Assembly (NCBI GenBank): GCA_947259365.1
Contig: CAMYMC010000005.1
Coordinates: 30,180-94,179 of the forward strand
Direction of reading: 5' to 3'
Origin: an uncultured Acidimicrobiaceae bacterium
Lineage (GTDB): Bacteria > Actinomycetota > Acidimicrobiia > Spongiisociales > UBA5794
Length of the DNA: 64,000 bases
Part shown: in pieces, positions 25,542 through 34,191 of the stretch
Layout: every line of letters starts with the position of its first letter
Position numbering within the stretch: position 1 is the stretch's first letter
The notes under the pieces: model-generated
What the model was told of the DNA's origin: nothing
The model's database searches: none
What the model saw: only the letters and a program-made list of their open reading frames with translations
Translations under genes and position numbers: made by a program

Positions 25542-26780
25542 ATGAGAGCAACGCACAGGGGTCTGCGGATCGCGGCGGTTCTTGCCGCGTTCACCTTGAT
25601 CGCGGCAGCGTGCGGCGACGACGATGACACCGCGGCCACCACCGCGGCGACGACGGCGGCACCGGCGACGACAGCGGCCCCCGCTACCACTGCGGCACCG
25701 GGCACGACCGCGGCCCCTGCCACCACTGCGGCACCGGGCACGACGGCGGCGCCGATGACCGGCGACCTGGCCATGTGCCCGAACCCGATCGTCTTCCAAA
25801 CCGACTGGTTCCCCGAGTCGGAGCACGGAACGCTCTATCAGCTCACGGCAGGTGAAGGATCGATCGACCCCGACAGCGGCCGGTTCCAGGGCCCGCTGGC
25901 GGCGGATCCGAGCATCACGGTCGAGATCAGGGCGGGCGGCCCGTACATCGGCTTCCAGCCGACGACGCAGCTCATCTACTCCGACGACAGCATCTTCCTC
26001 GGGTACGTGTCGACGGACGAGCAGATCGCTCTCTTCGAGACCTCGCCGACGATCGGTGTGGTGACTCCGCTGGAGAAGAACCCGCAGATCCTCATGTGGG
26101 ATCCCGCGACCTACCAGTTCGACTCGTTCTCGGACATCGGAGACTCGGGTGCGGTGGTCAATGTGTTCCCCGGCGGGTTCTACATCGACTACCTCGCCGA
26201 GACGGGTCAGATCAGCCGCGAGCAGTTCGACGGATCGTACGACGGATCCCCCACCCGGTTCATCGCCGAGGAGGGCGCGATCGTCCAGCAGGGCTTCGGA
26301 ACCCAGGAGCCGTGGAACTACGAGAACATCTTCGAGGACTGGGGGAAGCCGGTCGACTTCCTGTTCATCCACGACTCGGGGTGGGAGATCTACAGCCAGA
26401 ACTTGGGGATCCGGCCCGACAAGCTCGACGACGCCGCCAAGGAATGCCTGCGGGCGCTCGTTCCGCTCGTCCAGCAGGCCGGGATCGACTTCATGGACGA
26501 TCCGGGCCCGGTCAACGCGGCGATCTTGCAGGCCGTCGAGGACTTGGCGAGCTTCTGGGAGCTCTCTCCCGAGAGCGTTCTCAACACGGTCAAGGTGATG
26601 GACGATGAGGGCATCATCGCCAACGGACCCGACGGCATCATCGGCAACTACGACCTGGACCGCGTCCAGGACCTGATCGACCAGGCGCTGGCGATCGGCC
26701 CTCCGGTCTTCGACGCCGAGGGCGTGACGCCAGAAGATCTCGTGACGAACGAGTTCATCGACCCGACGATCGGACGCTGA
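25542..26780 (+). CDS. ABC transporter substrate-binding lipoprotein
   Basis: 412 residues, with a lipoprotein signal (hydrophobic helix, then IAAACG with lipidated Cys24), anchored outside the membrane. After an acidic DDDD come about 40 residues of Thr/Ala/Pro repeats as a flexible tether. The binding domain that follows (VFQTDWFPESEHG, then YIGFQPTTQLIY) resembles NMT1/THI5-like periplasmic proteins, which bind pyrimidine precursors, nitrate or sulfonates; ligand choice is not possible by eye. ATG 25542 has AAGGGAG upstream. Last gene of the importer; a strong hairpin follows. Confidence 0.87.
   Translation: MRATHRGLRIAAVLAAFTLIAAACGDDDDTAATTAATTAAPATTAAPATTAAPGTTAAPATTAAPGTTAAPMTGDLAMCPNPIVFQTDWFPESEHGTLYQLTAGEGSIDPDSGRFQGPLAADPSITVEIRAGGPYIGFQPTTQLIYSDDSIFLGYVSTDEQIALFETSPTIGVVTPLEKNPQILMWDPATYQFDSFSDIGDSGAVVNVFPGGFYIDYLAETGQISREQFDGSYDGSPTRFIAEEGAIVQQGFGTQEPWNYENIFEDWGKPVDFLFIHDSGWEIYSQNLGIRPDKLDDAAKECLRALVPLVQQAGIDFMDDPGPVNAAILQAVEDLASFWELSPESVLNTVKVMDDEGIIANGPDGIIGNYDLDRVQDLIDQALAIGPPVFDAEGVTPEDLVTNEFIDPTIGR
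25623..25757. repeat. Thr/Ala/Pro-encoding minisatellite
   Basis: Imperfect tandem units of roughly 30-36 bp built on ACCACTGCGGCACCGGGCAC-like sequence encode the TTAAPATTAAPGTT tether of the binding lipoprotein. It is prone to length variation by slippage. Confidence 0.7.
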
Positions 26781-26804
26781 TCGCGTAGACGGCGAGACCG
26801 AGCG

Positions 26805-26832
26805 GACGCCCCGGGCTTCGGCCCGGGGCGTC
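26805..26832 (+). terminator. Hairpin terminator after ABC importer operon
   Basis: Perfect 12-bp stem GACGCCCCGGGC / GCCCGGGGCGTC around a TTCG loop. No T-tract follows, as is usual in high-GC actinobacteria. It lies 24 nt after the binding-protein stop. Confidence 0.75.
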
Positions 26833-26935
26833 TCGCGTGATCGCGGCGTCGCGACGGCCGGCCGGCACGACCGATCGGCGGCGCCGACTGCACCCGGGGT
26901 AGCCTGGCGGCGCCCCTTCGAGGAGAGGAGACGAG

Positions 26936-28159
26936 ATGGGTGACCTCCTGCTGCGCGACGGCATCCTGGCCGACGGCAGCCGCGTCGACATCGCCATTGC
27001 GGACTCGGTGATTTCCAGCGTTGACCCGACCGGGACCGCGGGCGGCGACACCGCTGAGGTCGTCGACCTCGAGGGCCGCCTCGTCCTCGGCGCGTTCGGG
27101 GAGCCTCACGCCCACCTCGACAAGGCCTTCCTCGCCGACGTCCTCCTGAACCCTGCCGGTGACCTCGACGGGGCGGTTCACGTCATGCGGTCGAATTGGC
27201 ACCGGGTCCCCATCGACGACGTCGTCGAGCGGGCCGAGCGCGCCGTCCGCAAGCTCGTCGCTTCGGGGACGACGGCGATCCGCACCCACGCCGACACCAC
27301 CCCCGAGGGCGGCCTGAAATCCGTAGAAGCGCTCGTCGAGGTGCGCCGCAGAGTGGCCGGTCTGGCCGACATGCAGGTCGTGACGATGGCCTACCCGGTG
27401 TCGGGGCCCGACGGTGACGTGTCGCGCAACCAGCTCGAACAGGGCATCGCCCTGGGCACCGACCTCGTCGGCGGAGCTCCCCACCTCGAGGACGATCCCT
27501 CGATGGCGATGGCCGTTGCCCTCGAGACCGCCGCGGCGGGCGGGGTGGCGGTGGATCTCCACATGGACGAGGTTCTCGATGCGGGTGTCCAGTACCTCGA
27601 GGAACTGGCCCGGCTCACCGAGGCCGCGGGGCTCGGCGGCAGGGTCACCGCGTCGCACTGCGTCAGTCACGGCCTGCTGCCGCCTGAGGAGCAGCGGGAG
27701 GTGGGTCGGGCGCTGGCCGATGCGGGGGTGGGCCTGGTGACGCTGCCCCGGACGAACTTGTACCTCCAGGCCCGGGGCATCCAGACCGCGCCTCCCCGGG
27801 GGCTTGCCGGGGTGAGGGCGCTGCTCGACACCGGGGTCACGGTCGCCGCCGGAGCCGACAACGTGCAGGATCCGTTCTACGTCATCGGCAAGTGCGACGC
27901 GCTGGAGACGGCGTCGCTGCTCATCTCCACCGCCCATCTCGGCGTGGACGAGGCGGCGGAGCTCATCGGCCCGGGGACGAGGCGCGTGCTCGGGCTCCCC
28001 GCTGCCGAGGTCGCTCCGGGGTCGCCGGCCGAACTCGTCGCGATCGCCGCCGCATCTGTTCGCGAAGCCATCGCAGAGCAGCCGGAAGACCGGATCGTCG
28101 TCCACGCCGGGCGGGTCGTCGCCCGCACGACCGTCGACTCCTGGGTTGCGACGGCCTGA
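26936..28159 (+). CDS. Cytosine-deaminase-like amidohydrolase
   Basis: 407-residue metal-dependent amidohydrolase closest to the CodA type: GAFGEPHAHLDKAF with His58 and His60, HADTT, DLHMDEV, TASHCVSHG, and AGADNVQDPFY in place of the CodA Asp-containing motif near residue 305. CodA-like enzymes deaminate cytosine, isoguanine, creatinine-type or other cyclic ureas; the DN in the last motif and the Lys after HLD make plain cytosine uncertain. A TAGCCT box lies about 33 nt upstream and GAGGAGAGGAG precedes the ATG. It follows the importer and may act on what it brings in. Confidence 0.85.
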   Translation: MGDLLLRDGILADGSRVDIAIADSVISSVDPTGTAGGDTAEVVDLEGRLVLGAFGEPHAHLDKAFLADVLLNPAGDLDGAVHVMRSNWHRVPIDDVVERAERAVRKLVASGTTAIRTHADTTPEGGLKSVEALVEVRRRVAGLADMQVVTMAYPVSGPDGDVSRNQLEQGIALGTDLVGGAPHLEDDPSMAMAVALETAAAGGVAVDLHMDEVLDAGVQYLEELARLTEAAGLGGRVTASHCVSHGLLPPEEQREVGRALADAGVGLVTLPRTNLYLQARGIQTAPPRGLAGVRALLDTGVTVAAGADNVQDPFYVIGKCDALETASLLISTAHLGVDEAAELIGPGTRRVLGLPAAEVAPGSPAELVAIAAASVREAIAEQPEDRIVVHAGRVVARTTVDSWVATA

Positions 28160-28210
28160 GGCTCGGCCCGGATCGGCGCCCGGTGCGGGAGGGCTACCGT
28201 CGCCGGGGCA

Positions 28211-29341
28211 TCACCACCAGCCGTCGGTGACGGCGGCCAGCAGCCCGTCCCTACCGGCGCCAGCGAGGCCCCACGCCGCGACGGTGCGCCCCTCGGCGCG
28301 ATAGTCGCGGCCAGCCGCGGCCGACGCGATCGCGATGAGGCCGTCGATGACCGGTACCTCGACGTCGAGCTCGCCGGCGATCGAGGACCCGAGGTTCAGC
28401 GAGTAGGGGACGTCTTCGGCGATGAAGCGGTGCTCGAGCGCGTCCGGTCCGCACTGGAACTCGGTGGCGACGAGCGTGCTGGCGTGGATCGTGGCGTGGA
28501 TCGTCTCCCGTCTCCGGTCGACGAGGCCCTGCTCGACGAGGAAGTCCTCGTACGTCTTGTCGACGGGCAGGTCGAGGGCGGCTCGCATCGCGGTGTACTC
28601 GTGGTCGACGGCTCCGATGACGTTGGCGACGGCGGGTGAGGCACCCTCACCCCAGAGCAGCATCGTCCCGGTGGTGCCCTGGGCGCGCCCGAGGTTCGTC
28701 ACCATCGTTGCGACGTGGTCGATGGCGTTGAAGTTCAACAGCACGGTCTCCCAAGCGTTGTGCGCCGGAGCCACCCAGGGCCAGATCTGCGCCGCCACGC
28801 CGGCGACCTCGTCGGTCGCGGAAGTGGGTAGTCCGGCGACGTACGTCCCACCCGTCTTGCGCATCGTCGACACGCTGCCCGGACCCGCGACGAACGCGCC
28901 GCCGTAGGGGAGCGAGTTCGTCTCCCCCGACAGCACCGCCGGCCGCCGACCGACATCGCGCAGCGCAGAGATCATCGTGAATGCGCCGCCGCCTTCGCCG
29001 ACCCACAGGACCATCTGGCCGTCCTCGAGCACCGGAGCGAGCAGGTCGGCGAAAGGCCGGTGGCCGAACGACGGGACGGAGACGATCACGACGGAGGCTC
29101 CGGTGACGGCGGCAGCCGGGTCGGTGGATGTCCCGGCCACGGGAGCGAAGCGAACGCCGAGTTCGGGCTGCTCCCGCACGGTGATGTTGATCCCGCCCGC
29201 CTCCTCGACGGGGGCGAGGTTCGCGGCGAACCGCGGCAAGTCGGCGACCGTGACGTCGACGCCGGCCAGGCCGAGTTCGGCGGCGGTGGTGAGGGCACCA
29301 CCTCCGGTTCCCAGCACCACGACCCGATCCAGCTCAGTCAT
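28211..29341 (-). CDS. Octopine/nopaline-dehydrogenase-family protein, paralogue 3 of 3
   Basis: NAD(P)-dependent opine-dehydrogenase-like enzyme, 376 residues; such enzymes join an amino acid to a 2-oxoacid by reductive amination, or the reverse. The Rossmann motif GTGGGA is at residues 11-16, the family motif GETNSLPYGG near 139, and the catalytic His is present (His209 in NAIDHVAT). ATG 29341 overlaps the end of the preceding paralogue by 8 nt. Third and last of three coupled paralogues. Substrates are unknown, and the small C-terminal domain differs between copies. Confidence 0.85.
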   Translation of the reverse strand: MTELDRVVVLGTGGGALTTAAELGLAGVDVTVADLPRFAANLAPVEEAGGINITVREQPELGVRFAPVAGTSTDPAAAVTGASVVIVSVPSFGHRPFADLLAPVLEDGQMVLWVGEGGGAFTMISALRDVGRRPAVLSGETNSLPYGGAFVAGPGSVSTMRKTGGTYVAGLPTSATDEVAGVAAQIWPWVAPAHNAWETVLLNFNAIDHVATMVTNLGRAQGTTGTMLLWGEGASPAVANVIGAVDHEYTAMRAALDLPVDKTYEDFLVEQGLVDRRRETIHATIHASTLVATEFQCGPDALEHRFIAEDVPYSLNLGSSIAGELDVEVPVIDGLIAIASAAAGRDYRAEGRTVAAWGLAGAGRDGLLAAVTDGWW

Positions 29342-30470
29342 CTCCAGCGTCCTTCCCTTCGAGTTCTCCCGTCCGTACATACCGCACGAGCCCGTCCCGA
29401 TCGGCTCCGGCGAGCCCGACGTCCGCGACCGTTCGGCCTCCGGCCCGGAACGGCTCGGCGCACATCGCTTCGGCGAGGTCGACGGTTCCGTCGATCACCG
29501 GCGTCTCGACACCGAGGGCCCGACCCAGCGACGAGGCGAGGACGAGACAGTACGCCACCTCGAGGGCGACCCGGTCCCGAAGCGCGGCGGCATCCCCGGA
29601 GGGCCGGTAGCTGCGGGTGATGCCGCCGGCGCGCATGACCTCGTACAGGCCCCCGGCGTCGGGGGCGAGGCCCTGGGCGATGAGGAAGTCGCGGTAGCGG
29701 CGCTGGTCGCGGTGGCCCAGCGCCCGGCGCAGCTCGAGGAGCTCTCCGTCGAGGCTCTCGATCAGACGGACGACGCCCGGCGTCGCTCCCTCTCCCCAGA
29801 AGAGGACGCCGCCGGGCCTGGCTTCCAGCTTCGCCGCGCTCGTGAGCGCGACCGGGACCGTGTCGATGGCGTCGTAGTTGATGAGCACCGTCTCCCACAC
29901 CGTCTCGGCCGGCTCGGCGTAGGGCCATAGCGCGGCGACGATCTCCATCAGCCCGGCAGTCCGGGTCGCAGGCAGCGCTGCGGCGAGGACGCCTCCCGTC
30001 TTGTGTGACGCGAGCACCGAGCCGGGTCCGGCGGGGCGGGCCATGTAGGGGAGGCAGTTGGTCTCACCAACGACGAGGTCGGTTCGCCCCGCCGCCCTGG
30101 CGGCGTCCCATGCCACGAGCGCACCGCCGCCTTCGCCGACGAAGAGCAGGGTGGCACCCGGCTCGAGATGGGGGAGCACCTCGTCGACGAAGCGTCGATG
30201 CGCGTGGGTCGGGACGCTGATCGCCACGAGCCCGGCGCCTGCCACCGCATCCTCGACCCCTGCCGCCGCTCGCACCGGCACGGTCTCTTCGCCGGCCCAG
30301 CTCGAGACGAGGGTCACGCCTCCGCGGCGGCGCACCGCGTCGACCTGGTCGACGAACTCGGCGAGATCGCCCAGCCGCACCACCCAGCCGCTGCCGGCGA
30401 GCTCGGCGGCCACGGCAAGGCCGCCAGGGCCGGTGCCGAGAACGGCGGCGGTGGTGGTGGGCACGGTCAT
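29334..30470 (-). CDS. Octopine/nopaline-dehydrogenase-family protein, paralogue 2 of 3, catalytic His replaced
   Basis: 378 residues with an intact Rossmann motif (GTGPGG, residues 12-17), GETNCLPYMARPAGPG near 135, and WETVLINYDAIDT. At the position where both neighbours have the catalytic His this copy has Thr204, and the following NxG is also lost (TSAAKLEAR). It may therefore be catalytically altered or a structural partner of the others. The start overlaps the upstream paralogue by 4 nt and its end overlaps the downstream one by 8 nt, so the three are made together. Confidence 0.85.
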   Translation of the reverse strand: MTVPTTTAAVLGTGPGGLAVAAELAGSGWVVRLGDLAEFVDQVDAVRRRGGVTLVSSWAGEETVPVRAAAGVEDAVAGAGLVAISVPTHAHRRFVDEVLPHLEPGATLLFVGEGGGALVAWDAARAAGRTDLVVGETNCLPYMARPAGPGSVLASHKTGGVLAAALPATRTAGLMEIVAALWPYAEPAETVWETVLINYDAIDTVPVALTSAAKLEARPGGVLFWGEGATPGVVRLIESLDGELLELRRALGHRDQRRYRDFLIAQGLAPDAGGLYEVMRAGGITRSYRPSGDAAALRDRVALEVAYCLVLASSLGRALGVETPVIDGTVDLAEAMCAEPFRAGGRTVADVGLAGADRDGLVRYVRTGELEGKDAGDD

Positions 30471-31576
30471 AGCGGGAACTCGCCGGTCGACGAGAACCGG
30501 GAGAGCCCGGCGGCGTCGAGGCCACCGAGGCCGAGGCGGTCGAGGGTCCGTCCCTCGGTGCGGAAGTCGCGCCCCGCCATCGCCGACGTGAGGGCGATGA
30601 GCGCGTCGATGACTGGTGTCGGGGTGGCGGTCGCCCGGCCGAGTGAGGAGGCGAGGACGAGCGCGTACGGCACGTCTTCTGTGATGTAGCGGGTGTCGAG
30701 GCCACCGTCGGATGCCGTCGGTGCGTAGCCGGTGACGAGGCGGCTGGCCATCATCGTCTCGTAGAGGTCGGGGCCGACGTCGGGGGCGAAGCCCTGGGCG
30801 ACGAGGAAGTCGCGATAACGCCTCCGGTCGGACATGCCGAGGGCCACGCGAATCGCGAGCAACTCGCCGTCGACCGCCTCGATCGCCCGGACGATTGCGG
30901 GTGTGGCACCTTCACCCCACAACAGCATGCCCCCGGCTCGGTTCTCGAGGGTCGAGGCGTTCCCGACCATCGTCGCTACGTGATCGATGGCGTTGTAGTT
31001 GACGAGCACGGTCTCCCACACCGATGCCGCCGCTGAGATGTACTCCCACACGTCGCCGACCAGCGTGAGGAGCGGGGCCGTGCTCGATGCTGGCAGCCCG
31101 GCGACCATCACTCCCCCCGATTTGCGAAAGACCGTCACCTTCCCCGGTCCCGCCGGGCGCGCCAAGTACGGCAGGGTGTTGGCCTCGCCGACGATCACCC
31201 CCGGCTTGGTGGCGGCGAGGAGCGCTCTCCGGGCGACGATCGAGCCGCTGCCCTCCCCGAGGAACAGCACCGCCTGGCCGTCGTCGAGCAGGGCGGCCAG
31301 GGCGTCGGAGAACGGCTCGTGACCGAAGCACGGCACGACGACGACGACGAGCGTCGCGTCGGCGACGGCGGCGGCAAGGTCCTCGGCAACCCCGACCGGC
31401 TCGAGCGACACGCCGTGCCAGTCCGACGTCACCGCCACGGCTCCGGCTTCCCGGACCGGGTTCAGGTTCTGACGGAACTGGGGGAGGTCGGCGAGCATGG
31501 TGTCGCGGCCGGAGCGAGACAGCTCGGCGGCAACAGCGAGGGCACCCGCCCCCGAGCCGAGCACCGCGACCTTCAT
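30467..31576 (-). CDS. Octopine/nopaline-dehydrogenase-family protein, paralogue 1 of 3
   Basis: 369 residues; Rossmann motif GSGAGA at residues 7-12, GEANTLPYLARPAGPG near 130, and the catalytic His199 in NAIDHVATMVGN. It is the promoter-proximal gene of the three-paralogue set. The upstream 137-nt gap is shared with a divergent AMP-forming ligase. The second copy is more like this one in the PYxARPAGPG segment, whereas the third shares the NAIDHVATMV segment, suggesting old duplications rather than a recent one. Confidence 0.85.
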   Translation of the reverse strand: MKVAVLGSGAGALAVAAELSRSGRDTMLADLPQFRQNLNPVREAGAVAVTSDWHGVSLEPVGVAEDLAAAVADATLVVVVVPCFGHEPFSDALAALLDDGQAVLFLGEGSGSIVARRALLAATKPGVIVGEANTLPYLARPAGPGKVTVFRKSGGVMVAGLPASSTAPLLTLVGDVWEYISAAASVWETVLVNYNAIDHVATMVGNASTLENRAGGMLLWGEGATPAIVRAIEAVDGELLAIRVALGMSDRRRYRDFLVAQGFAPDVGPDLYETMMASRLVTGYAPTASDGGLDTRYITEDVPYALVLASSLGRATATPTPVIDALIALTSAMAGRDFRTEGRTLDRLGLGGLDAAGLSRFSSTGEFPL

Positions 31577-31713
31577 GGACCCCTCATCGTCTGCGAGCGA
31601 CTCACTCTACGCGACGGGCGGGCCGGTCCGTCATGGCGCGGTGGCCGGAGCGAGGCCCCGGCCCGGCGTCTACATTCGTGGCAGCGTCGACGAGAGGCTG
31701 GGAGGTAGACGCT

Positions 31714-33165
31714 ATGGACATCATCTCCGTGTTTCGCCGGTCGGCGCGCCGGCATGCCGACCGGCCGTTCCTCAGCGATGCGGCGGAGTCGGTCACATAC
31801 GGCGAGGCGAATCGCCGCACGGACACCATCGCCGCGGAGCTCGTGCGACGCGGGATCACCGACGGCGCGACGCTCGGGCTCTCGTCGCCGGATTGCGTGG
31901 GGCTGTGGCTCGCCATCATCGGGTGCTGGAAGGCGGGTGCACTCCCCGGTCTCATCGACGCCCGCACCGGCGCCGACGATCTCCCCTACTTCGTCGGCGA
32001 CGTCGGGGCGTCCCTCGTCGTGGCCCAGCCCGAGCTGCACGCCGGGCTGCGCGGCGCAGGGGCCGGAGACGTCGTCGGCTTCGAGGCGCTCGAGGACGGT
32101 GGCGACGCGGCGCCGCCGGACCGGCACGGGCCGGAGGCCCCCCTCTACCTCTCCTACACGTCCGGCACCACGGGCGCTCCGAAAGGGGCAGTGCTCCCTT
32201 CCGAGCCCGTGACGCTCGGGACCGCGGTCATCGCCGAGCGCCTCGGGCTGGGGCGTGACGATTCACTGCTCGCGACGACGCCGATCTCGAGCAGCTTCCA
32301 GCTCGTCGCCGCGCTCATGCCCGCCCTCCACGTCGGAGCCTCGATCGGGCTCGTCGCCGGGCGCTCCATCGACGAGATGTGGGATACCGCCCTTGCGGCG
32401 CGGTCCACCGTCCTCGTCGCCTACCCACTGACGCTCGCCGACATCGTCAACCACGAGAAGGCGACCCGGGAGGCGTCGCCGTTCCGGCTCGCCCTCTCCG
32501 GGGGGTCGCCCCTCGCCCCTCGCATCAAGCGCGACTACCGGGAGCGGCTCGGGATCCACCTCCTCGAGAGCTACGGGCAGAGCGAGCTCGGCGGCTTCAT
32601 GGCGATGGGAAGCGAGGCCGACGGCGATCGAGCCCTCGCCGGGTTCGTCGGTCGATCGCTGCCCGATCGCCTCGCCTACGTCGGCGGTCCTGATGCCGCC
32701 GAGTTACCGGTGGGCGAGATCGGCGAGGTCCTCGTGACGCACGGCTTCTTCACCGAGTACCGCAACAAGCCGGAGAAGACAGCCGAGACGAAGGCCCAGG
32801 GGGTCCTCCACACCGGCGACCTGGCGTACTCCGACGACGACGGGTATCTCAAGGTCATGGGCCGCACCGCCGAGGGGGACCGGGCGAAGCGGAGAGGGGG
32901 CTTCCTGCGCGAAATCGAGGACGCCTTCTACGAGCACCCCGCCGTGTTGCACGCCACGGTCGTCGAAGGCGCAAGCGGCGACATCGAGGCCTTCGTCGAG
33001 TTCCTCGGGGGCCACGACACCCCCGTCACCGCACTCCAGGACTTCGCCGTCCAGGACCTCCCCGACGGGCTCGTCCCTCAGAGGACCACGCGCCTCGACA
33101 AGATGCCGCGCTCGTTCAGCGGCAAGGCGGACCGGCTCACTCTCTCGGCCCGGGTCGGCGCCTGA
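31714..33165 (+). CDS. AMP-forming acyl/aryl-CoA ligase
   Basis: ANL-family adenylating enzyme, 483 residues. P-loop SYTSGTTGAPKGAVL, A5 region ESYGQSELGG, A7 HTGDLAYSDDDGYLKVMGRT and the C-terminal catalytic Lys in SFSGKADR are present. The hinge has TAEGDRAKRRGG instead of the usual DR.KD.I.GG, and the C-terminal domain is short, so kinetics or specificity may be unusual. GGGAGG precedes ATG 31714, with a TACATT box about 35 nt upstream. It is followed by an LLM gene and may activate a carboxylic intermediate of the island's pathway. Confidence 0.87.
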   Translation: MDIISVFRRSARRHADRPFLSDAAESVTYGEANRRTDTIAAELVRRGITDGATLGLSSPDCVGLWLAIIGCWKAGALPGLIDARTGADDLPYFVGDVGASLVVAQPELHAGLRGAGAGDVVGFEALEDGGDAAPPDRHGPEAPLYLSYTSGTTGAPKGAVLPSEPVTLGTAVIAERLGLGRDDSLLATTPISSSFQLVAALMPALHVGASIGLVAGRSIDEMWDTALAARSTVLVAYPLTLADIVNHEKATREASPFRLALSGGSPLAPRIKRDYRERLGIHLLESYGQSELGGFMAMGSEADGDRALAGFVGRSLPDRLAYVGGPDAAELPVGEIGEVLVTHGFFTEYRNKPEKTAETKAQGVLHTGDLAYSDDDGYLKVMGRTAEGDRAKRRGGFLREIEDAFYEHPAVLHATVVEGASGDIEAFVEFLGGHDTPVTALQDFAVQDLPDGLVPQRTTRLDKMPRSFSGKADRLTLSARVGA

Positions 33166-33231
33166 CGACGTCCGGGAGGCCGCCGGGCTCTAGGCTCGGC
33201 CGGCGGCACAACACGCGACCGGGAGGCCAAC

Positions 33232-34176
33232 GTGCGAGCGTCGGTATGGCTCTTCCCCGACCATCCGGTCGGCGAGCTCGTGGCGGCGGCCGTGGCCGCC
33301 GAGCACGCCGGCATGGACACGTTCTGGCTCGGTGACGAGGGTGTCGCCCGTGAGCCGTTCGCCGCGCTCACCGCAGCGGGGCTCGCCACGCGCAGCATCC
33401 GCCTCGGGGTCGCCATCGCCAATCCGTACCTGAGGCATCCGGCGCTCACCGCCTCGACGGCGGCCACCGTTGCCGAGGCCACCGACCGCCGCCTCCATCT
33501 CGGGTTCGGCCCCGGCGGGGCGGCGTCGTTGAACCCCGTCGGGCTGCGGGCGGAACGACCGGTCGCGACCCTGCGGCAGGCGTTGCGTGTCTCGAGGGCC
33601 GTGCTCGCCGCCGAGCCGACGGCGGGCTTCGAACCGGGGCCGTTCGCCCGACCCGAGTCCCGTGTGGATCTGTGGATCGGCGCCCGGGGGCTCGGTATCG
33701 CCGCGCTCGCCGGTGAGGAGGCAGACGGGTTCTTCGCCAGCCTCACCAAGCCGCTGCTCGGCGAGACGCTGGCGCGGGTTCGATCGTCCCGGCGAGTCCC
33801 GATTGCGCTCGTATTCCCGCTCATCCTCGACGAAGAGGCCATGGAAGGGATCCGGCCATACCTCGTGCTCGCCCTCCTCGACGCCCCGGAGGGCACCCCC
33901 GAAGCGGCGGGGATGACGCGAGCCGACGCCGAGGCGGCAGCGGCGGCCCTCGCCGCCGGGGAGATCGAGACGGCCGCCGCCTACGTCTCGGACGAGGTCG
34001 TCGGCAACGTGGCCGTCGTCGGAGATCCGACCGCTGCGGCCGAAGAGCTCGCCCGCCTCGCCGTCGAACACGAGGTCGACGAGATCTGCGCGGCGGTGTG
34101 GGGCGAGGACCTCACCGAAGCCGTCGAGCGGGCGTCGGCGGTGCTGGCCGGGGCACGCGACGAGACGACGCCCTGA
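33232..34176 (+). CDS. LLM class flavin-dependent oxidoreductase
   Basis: 314-residue luciferase-like barrel, compact for the family. Landmarks: SVWLFPDHPVGELVAAAVAA, FWLGDEG, RLGVAIANPYLRHPALTAST, HLGFGPGGAASL and WIGARGLGIAALAGEEADGF. Catalysis would use F420 or FMN on an unknown substrate. GTG with GGGAGG upstream; a TAGGCT box at about 33190. Downstream of the ligase and convergent with the RraA-ending operon. It is the second of three intact LLM enzymes in this 20-kb region. Confidence 0.87.
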   Translation: MRASVWLFPDHPVGELVAAAVAAEHAGMDTFWLGDEGVAREPFAALTAAGLATRSIRLGVAIANPYLRHPALTASTAATVAEATDRRLHLGFGPGGAASLNPVGLRAERPVATLRQALRVSRAVLAAEPTAGFEPGPFARPESRVDLWIGARGLGIAALAGEEADGFFASLTKPLLGETLARVRSSRRVPIALVFPLILDEEAMEGIRPYLVLALLDAPEGTPEAAGMTRADAEAAAAALAAGEIETAAAYVSDEVVGNVAVVGDPTAAAEELARLAVEHEVDEICAAVWGEDLTEAVERASAVLAGARDETTP

Positions 34177-34191
34177 ACGGGGCCAGCCGTC

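Noticed and set aside
23019..26780. Thiamine-precursor or nitrate importer assigned by name
   Set aside because: Type NitT/TauT is clear, but binding-site residues cannot fix the ligand by eye.
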